In this document: positions 44,418 through 54,500 of the stretch, piece by piece | How positions within the stretch are numbered: position 1 is the stretch's first letter | How the letters are laid out: each line of letters opens with the position of its first letter | Assembly (NCBI RefSeq): GCF_003711515.1 | Contig: NW_021167079.1 | Location: forward strand, 7,434,385 to 7,498,384 | Reading direction: 5' to 3' | Length of the DNA: 64,000 nucleotides | Source of the DNA: Sodiomyces alkalinus F11 | Lineage: Eukaryota > Ascomycota > Sordariomycetes > Glomerellales > Plectosphaerellaceae | Notes under the pieces: generated by a model | Seen by the model: the letters and a program-made list of their open reading frames with translations, nothing else | Told to the model about the DNA's origin: nothing | The model's database searches: none | Translations under genes and position numbers: made by a program

Positions 44418-44941
44418 GATGGCGGGTTACATTAAATAGCTAATGAGGTTGTTTTTGTCAGGGGCATGGGAATTGATTAATTCATTAGACCTGTGGTTTT
44501 AAGTTACGAGATATGGATAGAGTGAGAGAGTGAGATGGTGAGGCACTGAGGGACTGAGGGTGAGGGAGATGAAATGAGAAATGGATGACGGCTTGTGATG
44601 TTACCAGGGGTTATATCTCCAGTTGCTGTCAGCTGCCAGATCACGCCTTGACGCCTGGCCCGATAATAGACGGGCTTCTCACATTCTAGCTTGGTCAAAA
44701 ATGTAACGATTTCGTTGTGATCCGAGTTCGAAATTCAGGTTGTTGTAAGAATGGGGAAATGGGGGTTACAGATTATGAGAGAGAGAAAAAAAGAAGAAGA
44801 AGAAAAAGAGAAGCAGGAAAAAGAGACTCCTCCCTATGCAGCAGTTCATGGGACCTCCCCAGACCTCTACAAGCGAAAAATGAAGACAAGATATTTAAGA
44901 TATTTACACCAGGAAGGACACTTGATAACTATCATTTTATA
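44418..44941. other. Intergenic region between Nudix/eIF2B gene and sidA
   Basis: 524 nt: the promoter of the minus-strand Nudix/eIF2B gene and the 3' flank of sidA. A purine tract lies at 44778-44832. No gene was seen. Confidence 0.45.
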
Positions 44942-46951
44942 TCACGCCCCATTCGGTTCCAACTTGGCGGAACCCGGGAATATCGACTTGACAATCTCGT
45001 CGGACCTCGTCGCCAGGACCGAGAGAAGCGTATCGCTGAGCTGCATGTCGTCCAATTCGTTAGTCCGTGCTTTAACAGGGTAAAGGGTAAAGGGGCAGTG
45101 AAAAGAAAAAGGAAATGGAAATGGAAATAAAAGGAAGAAAAAACCTACACCATGCGTGTTCTCACAACACCCTTGCAGCCACACACCCGCATCAGCCGCC
45201 ACAGTCCCAGCCGCATACCGGACCCGATAATCGCGTCCGACCTCCAGCTTCCTCGACCCGGCCTCGACATTGCCCTCGCAAATCTCCCACCCGTCCACCG
45301 CCCTGCGCCCGCCGCGATTCGCAGCCGGCACCTCGGGGAGCATCCCCCAGCTGTCGCGGAGCATATCGATGTGCGCGTTCCGCTGGTACCCCGTGGCGGC
45401 GATGACGAGGTCGACGTCTTCGAGGACCTCCTCGAGACCGTTGCCGTCCGCCGTAGCATCTGGGACGCTCTCGTCCGCCCGCTTCAGCCGAATGCGTAGC
45501 CTGTCGGCGCCCGCCTCGGTGACTTCCTCGATGGACCGGCCGCCCAGGATCCGGTGCGGCCATGTCCGCTCGTCTGGTCCGAACTCGCGCCGCTGGTCGT
45601 ACATGGTCTCGTACAGCCGCTCGATGAGCTCGAGGCGGACCACGCCGTAGTTGGTGGCTTTGGCGCCCTGGATCACCGCTCGGCGGGATTCCCTGGAGCG
45701 GGGGAAGAGGGAGTCGGTGTAGGAGGGGTTGAAGATGGAATTGACGCTATTTTCTTTGGTCAGTAACGTGGACTTGCCGTTGACGTGAAAGGAAGACAAA
45801 GAAGCCCAAACGCAAAAAAAAGAAGAAGAAAAAAGAAAAGGAAAAAAAAAAAAAAAAGAAAAAGAAAGAAAGAAAGAAAGAATGAAAAAGCCCACATACA
45901 AAGGCGAATCGTCACTCGGTTTCAAGAATTCAGACCGCATGATCAAGCAAGTCTTCGAGTTGGGGTAGAGCTGCTGCACATTATGAAAAATCTCAGCGGC
46001 ACTCTGGCCGGCACCAACGACAGCCACGCGATACGGCGCCATCGAGTTCTTCAGAATCTGCGGCACGAGATACGCATATCGCGACGAGTGAACCACCCTA
46101 GGGTGGGAAGCAGGCAGACCGTACGGGATCAAAGGCTGGCCACCGACAGCAATGAGCACGTGCCTGGCCCGGACCGTCGAGATCTCGCCCGTCCTGCCAT
46201 GGCGCGAAGTCACCGTAAAGGTCTGCACGGGCGCCCCCGCCGACGACTCGGCCTTGCGGTCGGGGGACACGGAGACGACCTGGCGCTGGTACTGCACGAC
46301 GTCGTCAAAGTGCGAGGCGCACCAGCGGAGGTAGTCCTCGTACTCGACGCGCGAAGGGAGGAAGGTGCCGAGGTTGGTGAACTCGACGAGGCGGCCGGCG
46401 CGGTGGAGGTAGTTGAGGAAGGTGAAGTGCGAGCGCGGGTCCCGCAGCGTGGCCATGTCCTTGATGAAGGAGATTTGCATCTTGGCGCCCGGGAGGAGCA
46501 TGCCGGCGTGCCAGGAGAAGCGGTGCTGCTTCTCGAGGAAGAGGACCTTGGGTTGCCGGCCTTCTTCGCTGAAGAGCGGCGTCTTGGCGGCCATGGCGTC
46601 GTGGAGGGCTACGGCCACGGCTAGGCTGGCCGGGCCGAAACCCACGCAGACGAGGTCCTGCACTTCGTTGGGGTCGGTCGGGGTCAAGTTGGACGTGGTC
46701 GCATTTGTGTTTGTTTTTGTGTCTTCTGTGTGGCAGTGGCCGTTGACAAAGTGACTTGTCGGGACGTGACCGTGACCGTGTCCGTGACCGTGACCGTGTC
46801 CGTGACCGTGTCCGTGTCCGTGTCCGTGTCCGTAACCGTTTGAGCCGACACCGTTTGGCAGGACGGGCCCTCCGTTGGTCAAATCGGAGTAGGTGGGGAG
46901 GGGTTCAGGGATGTCCGCGATAGACACGGTGGCGTCGCTATGGGGAGACAT
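44942..46951 (-). CDS. sidA: L-ornithine N5-monooxygenase (siderophore biosynthesis)
   Basis: Exons 45900-46951, 45149-45746 and 44942-45040 encode 582 residues. The enzyme uses FAD, NADPH and O2 to hydroxylate ornithine at N5, the committed step of hydroxamate siderophore synthesis. Seen motifs are the FAD site [17 protein letters not shown] (about 100-116), [34 protein letters not shown], the NADPH site [24 protein letters not shown], and the family signature [12 protein letters not shown]. The C terminus [13 protein letters not shown] is restored only when intron 2 is spliced to the AG after ATGCAG. Both introns (45041-45148, 108 nt; 45747-45899, 153 nt) are multiples of three without stops, so an unspliced 669-residue frame also exists. 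The N terminus is extended and carries an 11-fold Gly-His tract at residues 41-62. It is divergent from the NRPS at 51527, with shared GATA sites between. Confidence 0.95.
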   Translation of the reverse strand: MSPHSDATVSIADIPEPLPTYSDLTNGGPVLPNGVGSNGYGHGHGHGHGHGHGHGHGHGHGHVPTSHFVNGHCHTEDTKTNTNATTSNLTPTDPNEVQDLVCVGFGPASLAVAVALHDAMAAKTPLFSEEGRQPKVLFLEKQHRFSWHAGMLLPGAKMQISFIKDMATLRDPRSHFTFLNYLHRAGRLVEFTNLGTFLPSRVEYEDYLRWCASHFDDVVQYQRQVVSVSPDRKAESSAGAPVQTFTVTSRHGRTGEISTVRARHVLIAVGGQPLIPYGLPASHPRVVHSSRYAYLVPQILKNSMAPYRVAVVGAGQSAAEIFHNVQQLYPNSKTCLIMRSEFLKPSDDSPLYVGFFILSFFLSFSFFFFFPFLFSSSFFCVWASLSSFHVNGKSTLLTKENSVNSIFNPSYTDSLFPRSRESRRAVIQGAKATNYGVVRLELIERLYETMYDQRREFGPDERTWPHRILGGRSIEEVTEAGADRLRIRLKRADESVPDATADGNGLEEVLEDVDLVIAATGYQRNAHIDMLRDSWGMLPEVPAANRGGRRAVDGWEICEGNVEAGSRKLEVGRDYRVRYAAGTVAADAGVWLQGCCENTHGVGFFFLLFPFPFPFSFHCPFTLYPVKARTNELDDMQLSDTLLSVLATRSDEIVKSIFPGSAKLEPNGA
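45805..45885. repeat. Purine tract in sidA intron 1
   Basis: An A/G tract of about 80 nt, including (GAAA)n, lies within intron 45747-45899. On the sense strand it is a polypyrimidine run that, if retained, encodes a Phe/Ser-rich hydrophobic stretch. Confidence 0.8.
46767..46832 (-). repeat. Hexanucleotide repeat x 11 encoding a Gly-His tract in SidA
   Basis: Eleven units of TG(A/T)CCG on the plus strand read as GGN-CAC on the coding strand, giving Gly-His eleven times. The next unit gives Gly-Tyr. The two unit variants alternate irregularly, indicating expansion by slippage. Confidence 0.9.
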
Positions 46952-48478
46952 GACAGCCTGTCGAGTCGAGGGGTAGGTACAACGGCGAGGTGGGAGTAGA
47001 GGGCGACGTGAGATGGTGAGGTGAGGTGCGTACTAAGCAAAGGGGCCCCCGGGGGGTTATAAGACGGGCCGCACCGATGAGACAGCGGGACACGGGACAG
47101 CTAGACAGGTCAACAGCTGGACAGCTAGAGCCTGGGTAGCTTCAGAGAAATTGAAGTGTTACGGAAAATAAAAAATGTTGATCGACGTGAAGATGGCACG
47201 GATCTAGATCTTGGCTGTGGTAAATGCCGAGAATGTGAATAAGAAGTGAGACGTGATGTGCATGTGTCACCTGAGAAAACCTGGGCTGATCCGACACAAC
47301 GTTGCGGGATGGGGACCGGTCCCGAAACTATTTTGAATGATGGTGGTGGTGTGGTGTTGCTGTTGGTGGCGGTGACGGCGGGACGGTTGGTAGTGACGTA
47401 AAGGAAGCGGAACGACGCTTTATCTAGCGCGAAGGGCCAAGTTGGATGTGAATATGTGTACTTCAGTGCCAAAGACTTGGAAAGTATCGAAAAAAAGAAG
47501 AAAAAAACAAGGGGAAAAAGGGGAAGAGGAGGAGAAGAAGAGGAGAAGAGGGTTTTGGAAGAATAAAGGTAGGGGAGGCGGGTCGCCGGAATGTAATTTG
47601 TATCAAAGCTCTCGTGGTCTCAGGTACTGGTAGGCCGTAGCCGACGACCCAGAGTCACAAGTGGATAATACCTAAAGAAGAGGCCGAGGACGGACCAAGA
47701 CAAGTTGATCAAGTCACTTCAAGTCAGGGTACGGTACTCGGATGGGCTGGCACCATGCCGCATACATATTGCAAGTCGCATTCTGCACATACAGGCTAAG
47801 CGGGACAGAGTGACATGGCCGGTATAAGGGATGGGTCTCCCCTCGAGGAACCATCATAGGAGTCTGGTTGGGGACATGGATGCTCTGCTACCATCTGGGG
47901 TTCCACGAGATGTAGAGTTACTTGGTCAGAAGGCATGTCTACCTTACTGCTACATCGCCGAGGATGGACCTTAGTAAGGTAAGGATGTTTGGTCTCGTCC
48001 TTGGTTTGATTAGTTCGTTGACCTGCAGGGCAGTTCGGCTTAAGATGCCCTGAATAAATAGAATTGGTTCCACGTTTAAAGAAGCTGGAAAAAAAGGGAT
48101 GAAACGGTCAAATAAGTGTTGTCTTTGTCCCCCCCCAGCAGGGAAGACCGAATCGGAGAACCGCCCGCTGCATGGATTGAGACGATTGGGCAATGGGTGA
48201 AGGACGAGACCTCGGAAGTTCCGCACCGCCGGCACTTTCCAACGCCAACACGCCACATAGCCAGGGGACCAAGGGCCTGGTACAAATGGCGAAGGACAAG
48301 ACCAATGACTTTGGATATGTTATGAAATGTTCCGAACAACAAAGTGGCGGGCTGTCGACGGCGGACACGGAGACATCTTGAGCCGGAACGAGCTTGGTAA
48401 AGATTGATCTAAGGACGTGATGGGACAGAGAGGAGAGACGCAGATTTTTCTTCCATCTCCCCCTCCTGGTTTGTGATG

Positions 48479-48483
48479 ATTGG
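48479..48483 (-). promoter_or_regulatory. CCAAT box upstream of a GATA site
   Basis: ATTGG on the plus strand, i.e. CCAAT on the minus strand. It lies 23 nt from the ATCTGATAA at 48507. CCAAT-binding complex plus HapX acts on iron genes in filamentous fungi, so the pairing is suggestive, though CCAAT is common by chance. Confidence 0.35.
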
Positions 48484-48506
48484 CGTCCGGTGCGAATTAT
48501 CATAGG

Positions 48507-48515
48507 ATCTGATAA
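48507..48515 (+). promoter_or_regulatory. SreA-type iron-GATA site ATCTGATAA
   Basis: An exact match to ATCWGATAA, the extended GATA site bound by the iron repressor SreA and its orthologs. It is located 1.56 kb from the sidA start and 3.0 kb from the NRPS start. Confidence 0.6.
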
Positions 48516-48855
48516 GATTGAGACCGGGGTCCGTCTAGTGAGTTGCCGGGATGGCTTCAGGGGTCCCCTGACCAAAGATGGCCTCTTGCCCATTTTCTCC
48601 CATCATCGCACCACGGTCTTGTGGGGGCGAACTCCGACAACGGCCCGAGTTCACTTAACAATTCGTGGCAAGGACGAAATTTTGTCGGGTCTAACAAGAG
48701 AGAGCGGCAAAGAAGAAGAGGTAAGGCACGTTGTAGTATGGCGGTAAGGACAAAGGCCACGGGAGGAAGCGGAGAGCATTCGGTTGCGCTACGCCATGGC
48801 ACTCCAAGCACAAGACCCTAGCGTCACAGCGGGTGGGTCCCAGATGAGGGAATTT

Positions 48856-48874
48856 TTATCTGATGATCTGATAA
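48856..48874. promoter_or_regulatory. Inverted pair of SreA-type iron-GATA sites
   Basis: TTATCTGATGATCTGATAA contains ATCAGATAA on the minus strand (48856-48864) and ATCTGATAA on the plus strand (48866-48874), separated by one base. SreA-type repressors have two GATA-type zinc fingers and bind ATCWGATAA in siderophore promoters. The tight inverted arrangement in the sidA/NRPS divergent promoter is strong evidence for iron control of both genes. Confidence 0.75.
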
Positions 48875-51526
48875 AAAAAATCTGAATCCTTTGATGACCA
48901 GTGGAGGTGCATGAGCTGAGCCGGGGGCTGAAGACTTGAAGTTCTGAAATCAGAACGCGTCCGCCTAGTCGCCGGGATCTCAACCTCGGTCTGAGGTCTA
49001 CTGGAAATACCGTGCTTTGTTTTGAACCTCGAGTTTGCGAATATGATGACGAAATGATGAAAATGCCGAGCATATATCGGACCTTGGAGGAGAAGGCGGA
49101 AAAAAGGAAACAGTTCCCGTTGCGTCCATTGCGTCCATTGCGTCCACATGTCCACATTTCTGGGACGTTTAGACATGTTGGCTAAGGTAGGTCTGATCTG
49201 TACGGATAATGCAAGACCGGCCCAGATTGGTGCTATGCTGCCGACGATTGAAACGCCGCTCCAATTTTCCGAATCCGCGCTAACATGTGCACCACAGCGA
49301 CCACACATCGACCACACAGCCAATTTCGGAAATGAGACACTGCAGCTTCAGGCATTGGATTTTGAAGGAAATCTACGACTCCTCATTACCGCTTAGGTAT
49401 GAAAGGGAATGGATAATGGATCGCATGATGCGAGAAGTAAGATCCGGGTAAAGCGAGTTCGACAATCGCATCATCTACCCATGGGCGTACCTAATAACGT
49501 AGTCGGTGCTGTGTTTATCGATGATACACACCATACCTTACCTGTGGGTACAGGCAATATCAAAGACATGAGATGCCATGAGGTTACCTAGTCCTAACTC
49601 CCCTCTCACCACTCTTTAGTCCGTTACCGGTGTCTAGGTGACCATGGTCTAGAGCCGTTGATACCCCTCGTCAACGGGCTCGATCTTGCCGACAGCGACC
49701 GAGCATGAGGATAACCCTAAACAGCCCCACCCATACTTTTCTTTTTTTTTTTTTATCATCTTTCCTTTCTGCTCTTCTTCTTCTTCTGCCCCTGCTTCCT
49801 CCTTCCTGATTTATCCGTTTCTATTTCATTTTCTTCCCATCTCCGTCCTTCATTGCCTCAGTCGGCCAAGCCGCCAAAGTCTTGGTACCTGAACACATCC
49901 CGTCCCTAAGGGCACATCAAGGTACTTAGGGCTTTAAGTTCTCGTCTCATCCTCGCAAAGGCATAACTCTTTTGTGAATAGTTCCTGGCCTCGTAATTGT
50001 TGGCTTCAATTCAGATGAAAAGAAGGCCCTCAATTTAGACACCATTCCACGGTCTTTTACGTAGGTAAATAAACAACAAAAAGACAAAAACCAAAGAATG
50101 ATCACGCATACCTGTAAGGGGTACCTGCAACCTCCACGCTACATAGGTACTTCCACGTGTACAACGTACTCCGTAGTGCCCTGCCCTATCCTGTGCACAC
50201 CCAGGACCCGGGGCTAGGCCGCTAAAGAAAATCGAGTGGGGGCCCTAAGCTCTTCAACCCTCCCTGATTCCAACTCTCCTCACCCTCCAGACCTCCTCCA
50301 CAAAACACCTCCACAGCGACATCCACAGCGACATCCGCAGCATTGAATGCTACCCGTACCTTACGAATTGTTCCTCGACGACCCGATGTGCCCCCTAGGT
50401 CAGAAAGCTTGGCATCAACTTGCGAATCCCTTTGACGGAGTGCTTCCCCCGCTCCTACGGCAAACAGCAAAAGCAATGGATCGCACCATCGGCCATCGGC
50501 CACCGGCCATCCTACACCAACAAGCTAGAGCTACACCTACACGCGCGGGGTATCCTCCGACGGATATCTTGGTTCCTCACTGCAACGCCTGAGCTTTTTT
50601 TCATGGTCCCGCGAGCTATCCACCTCTCGTCCCTTTACATCTCATTAGCTATTACTCCGTATCCCCCTCACGTGGACCACTACGAATGTGTGCTGTGACT
50701 AAGGTATCGACGGCCAACCTGGCGCTATTTCCCGCAAGTCTTCGGGTCATGCTTTGGGGATTGAAGATGGTGTGTCGGCTGGTCCCCTACTAACAACTTA
50801 GGCTCGCAGCCGCCGTTCTAGAGGGGTTTCCTGCTATCTCACCACGTTGGCCCCTCCTCCAGTGTCCTCCAGTGTCACCTCTCACACCATCATCAACACC
50901 TCCATCTTCATCAACCTCATCGCCAGCATCGCGAGCATCACGAGCATCACCAGGCTTCCAGCCCCTCCCCTACGAAAATACCCGGTCGGGCGGTCCATCA
51001 TCGAATGGAACAAATCACTGCCATTTTATGCACAAAATCACATGCTAGAACCCCGCCCATCTGCATGCTTTTTCTGCATGAAGCAAGATAGGCCTAGGTA
51101 GGTCATGTTCCGAATATCAACACTCCCGACGTCCCTCCGCCGCCCCTCTGCCGTCCCTGACGCTGTGGTGTTGACAGACCTGTGTCTACGAATAGGCTCT
51201 CGTCATTTGTATCGTCTCGTCGCCCATGGGTCACTGTGTTTTAAAATAATTCCATACGCCTTAGAAGCCGGCCAGCTTTGGCAATCGCAATGCAGCTTGC
51301 CCGTCGCACAGCCTTTTGAGTTCGCGCCGCTCATCCGCCACGGGTACGTACATGGGACCCCCAATGTCTATGTCTTTCTGTCTCGTCGGCCTATTCGAAA
51401 ACAGTTGTTTGACGTGAGTACAGCTTTCATCCTCAAGGGGAACCCAGAGCTTGTGCTCCCCGTGTTGTCACAAGTTTCCCCCTTCCGGCGTACGGAACAC
51501 AGCCTTCCCGCCCTGCCGTCGATTCG

Positions 51527-54500
51527 ATGTCGTTGAGCGTAGCGCCAAGTATCAGTGATTCAACAACGACAAAGCGTTTTCTTCACGGTAACGCCATCAA
51601 CGCCATGGCGTCGGATCTGGACGACAAGTCCCGTTCTATTCTCAACCACCCCCCGAGCAGGGTTCCGGGACCCAACTTGCTTCACCATCTCGTTCAGTCA
51701 GAATCATGCCACGGCATAGCGGCTATTTCATTTCTGTCAGGCGATGGGGAGGAGACATCACTTTCCTATCCCGAACTTCACCATGCCGCGGACGACTTGG
51801 CTTCAAGAATAACCGCCATTGTTGGCGCTGGAAACCTATCCGACCATGACGACTTCGTCGTGCCACTGCTCATCCCACAAGGTCCCAGCCTATACATCGC
51901 CATACTGGCCATCTTAAAGATCGGCGCAGCCTTCTGCCCCTTACCCCTGGACGCGCCACCTGAACGGGTTCATTTCATCCTCAACGATCTCCGGGCGAGG
52001 GTTGTTCTCGTGACATCCAAGACGGCGGCCAATCTCGCCCATGATGGACCCAAATCGGAAATTCCTCTTCTCGACGTCGACGATGACTCTGCTGTCTGTT
52101 CCGACCTCCTTTTCAGGTCACCGGTTAGGACACCGTCACCTCAGCGCTTGGCCTATGTCATGTACACATCTGGCTCAACGGGAACACCAAAAGGCGTTGG
52201 AATCCCCCATGGTGCCGCCACCCAAAGTCTTTTAGCACACGACCGGCACATCCCCGGATTCCAGAGGTTCTTGCAGTTCGCGTCACCCACTTTTGACGTC
52301 TCCGTCTTCGAAGTCTTCTTTCCCCTCTTCCGCGGATGTACCATTGTGTCCTGCGACAGGGCGACAATGCTCGATGACCTCCCCGGTATCATGCGAAGGC
52401 TCAACGTCGATGCCTGCGAATTGACTCCGACCGTTGCTGCCTCCCTGCTCAGGACTCGGGCCAACGTCCCCTCATTAAAGCTTCTACTCACCATCGGCGA
52501 GATGCTCACGGAGCCGGTCGTCAAGGAGTTTGGCAGCAATGAGACTCGCCCGAGCATCCTCTGGGGCATGTATGGCCCGACTGAGGCCGCTATTCACTGG
52601 TAAGAACTTGAAGTACTTCGCCTATCCGTCCTTTTTGCGTCGGGCCGCGTCCAAAGCTGACCACAGCCCAGCACGCTACAAGTCGCCTTCTCCGGCGATT
52701 CATCGCATCGAGTCATCGGAGGACCTCTCGACACCGTTTCATGCTTTGTCGTGAAGATCCCAAAAGAGGACAACAACTATTCGATCGACATTGTGCCAGT
52801 TGGTGAGATCGGGGAGCTCGTTGTCGGTGGTTACCAACTTGCGAGAGACTACCTGAACCGGCCCGACCAAACACACCAGGCTTTCATCGACTCCCCATAC
52901 GGCCGGCTGTACCGAACCGGAGACAAGGGCAGAATACGACCGGATGGAACCCTGGAATGCCTCGGCCGCATCTCGGACGGTCAGGTCAAGCTCCGTGGTC
53001 AGCGAATCGAGCTTGGCGAAGTTGAGCATGCGGCCATGCGCGCCCCTGAGTGCCGAGCCGCCGCTGCCATGGTCATTGAATCCATCCTCATCGTGTTTTG
53101 TCTCCTCGAACAGGGCGCTACGTCTGCGGAGCTACAGTTCGGAGTGTCAACATCATGCCGTCGCTGGCTGCCTTCGTTCATGGTGCCAGGCGACGTGGTT
53201 GTCCTCACTGAATTTCCGACGCTCGCGTCTGGAAAGGTTGATCAGAAAAAGCTGCGCTCTCAATATACTACCCACTCCAGGAATGTCGAAGTCTCCCTGG
53301 ACCAAGCTGATGCAAACACCTTGGAAGGCAAGGTTGCATCTCTCTTCTCCAAAATTATTGGGACACCATTTACCCCGACAACCCCCTTTTCCACCCACGG
53401 CGTTGACTCTTTGGCCGCTATCCGACTGGCATCAGCGCTTCGGGAGAACGAAATTAGCGCGACATATCTGGACATATTAAGTTCTCGCTCTGTCTCCGGT
53501 CTATGTGACCGAATACAGAATCGCGATCGGACGAAGGACAGTCCGACTATGAACGGTCCGGTACTGGCAACCAGCATGCCGAACATCGACGAGCTCCTGT
53601 CCATGGACGCTTCGCTACGGTCCATGGGAGATGAGATCGAAGGGTTCGATCGTTGCACGCCGCTGCAAAACTCCATGTTGACAGAGACGTCCGACAATGA
53701 TGCTACGTACTACAACGTGGTCGAATTCGACTTCCCAGCGTCTTGCTCCCCGCTTCTAATCCGGAGTCACCTGCAGCAACTAGCCCTCGCCAATGACATC
53801 CTTCGATCAGGATTTGTTCCTTGTGGCCCTGGTTTCGTCCGAGTCATTTTTAAAGAGTTGAAAGACGGTTGTCTTGAGATCATGGACGATCTGGATCCCA
53901 GTCTTGAGAACTGGCAGGTCGACTTGCTACATCCTTTTCAGGTCGGTATAAGTCGTGCGGAACAAGAGAGTCGGCGGCGCGTACTCTTCCGCATGCACCA
54001 TGCCATCTACGACGGCTGGACCTTGGACATATTGATTCAGGACCTTACGTCCCTGCTTGAGGGTCGCACGCCAAATCCACGTCGGCAATTCAAGGACGTA
54101 TCGACCTTCTGCCACACATTATCCTCTGCGATTCTGGACTCGTCCCGTTCGTTTTGGGCCGACTATCTGCTCGGTTGGCAGAGAACCGACTATCCAAGGC
54201 TCATGAGTCGGCCTTCTGGTAAGTCCGGAAGCATGGCTGTCTCACGCAAATTGAGCATCAGCCCCGACACCTTGAACCGGACCGCAACTCGGTCAGGTTG
54301 GAATCCCCAGGTTCTCTTCCAGGCGGGAGCGGCCTTCCTTTGGAGCGCAATTCTGGGAGCCCAAGACGTTGTCATAGGCTCAGCTTCCTCGGGGAGAACG
54401 ATACCCGTCGCCGGCATCGAGAACATCATGGGCCCATGCATCGCAACTCTGCCCCTGAGAATTAACTTTGGAGCTCTAAGGTCCGTGGCAGACCTACTCA

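Larger units (their letters stand above)
46952..51526. promoter_or_regulatory. Long divergent intergenic region sidA / siderophore NRPS
   Basis: 4.6 kb without a credible gene. Open frames up to 155 codons (for example 48856-49323 minus, 51105-51536 plus) lack domains, and the last overlaps the NRPS start out of frame. The region holds three exact ATCWGATAA sites (48507-48515, 48856-48864 reverse, 48866-48874), CCAAT boxes at 48302, 48479 (reverse), 49226 (reverse), 49261 and 49320, and a 9-bp tandem repeat TGCGTCCAT x 3 at 49121-49147. GTAC-type words occur near 49883-50185. It presumably carries shared iron-responsive control of both genes. Confidence 0.6.

Noticed and set aside
45785..46624. 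279-codon plus-strand frame opposite sidA
   Set aside because: Begins in the purine tract of sidA intron 1 and runs antisense to conserved monooxygenase sequence.
46767..46832. CRISPR-like or satellite interpretation of the hexamer repeat
   Set aside because: The repeat is in frame within sidA exon 1 and encodes Gly-His; there are no spacers.
48856..49323. 155-codon minus-strand frame in the sidA-NRPS spacer
   Set aside because: Its repeated TQW arises from the 9-bp repeat at 49121-49147 and it overlaps the GATA pair; no protein-like features.
51105..51536. 143-codon frame overlapping the NRPS start
   Set aside because: Out of frame with the NRPS, no recognisable features; probably NRPS leader sequence.
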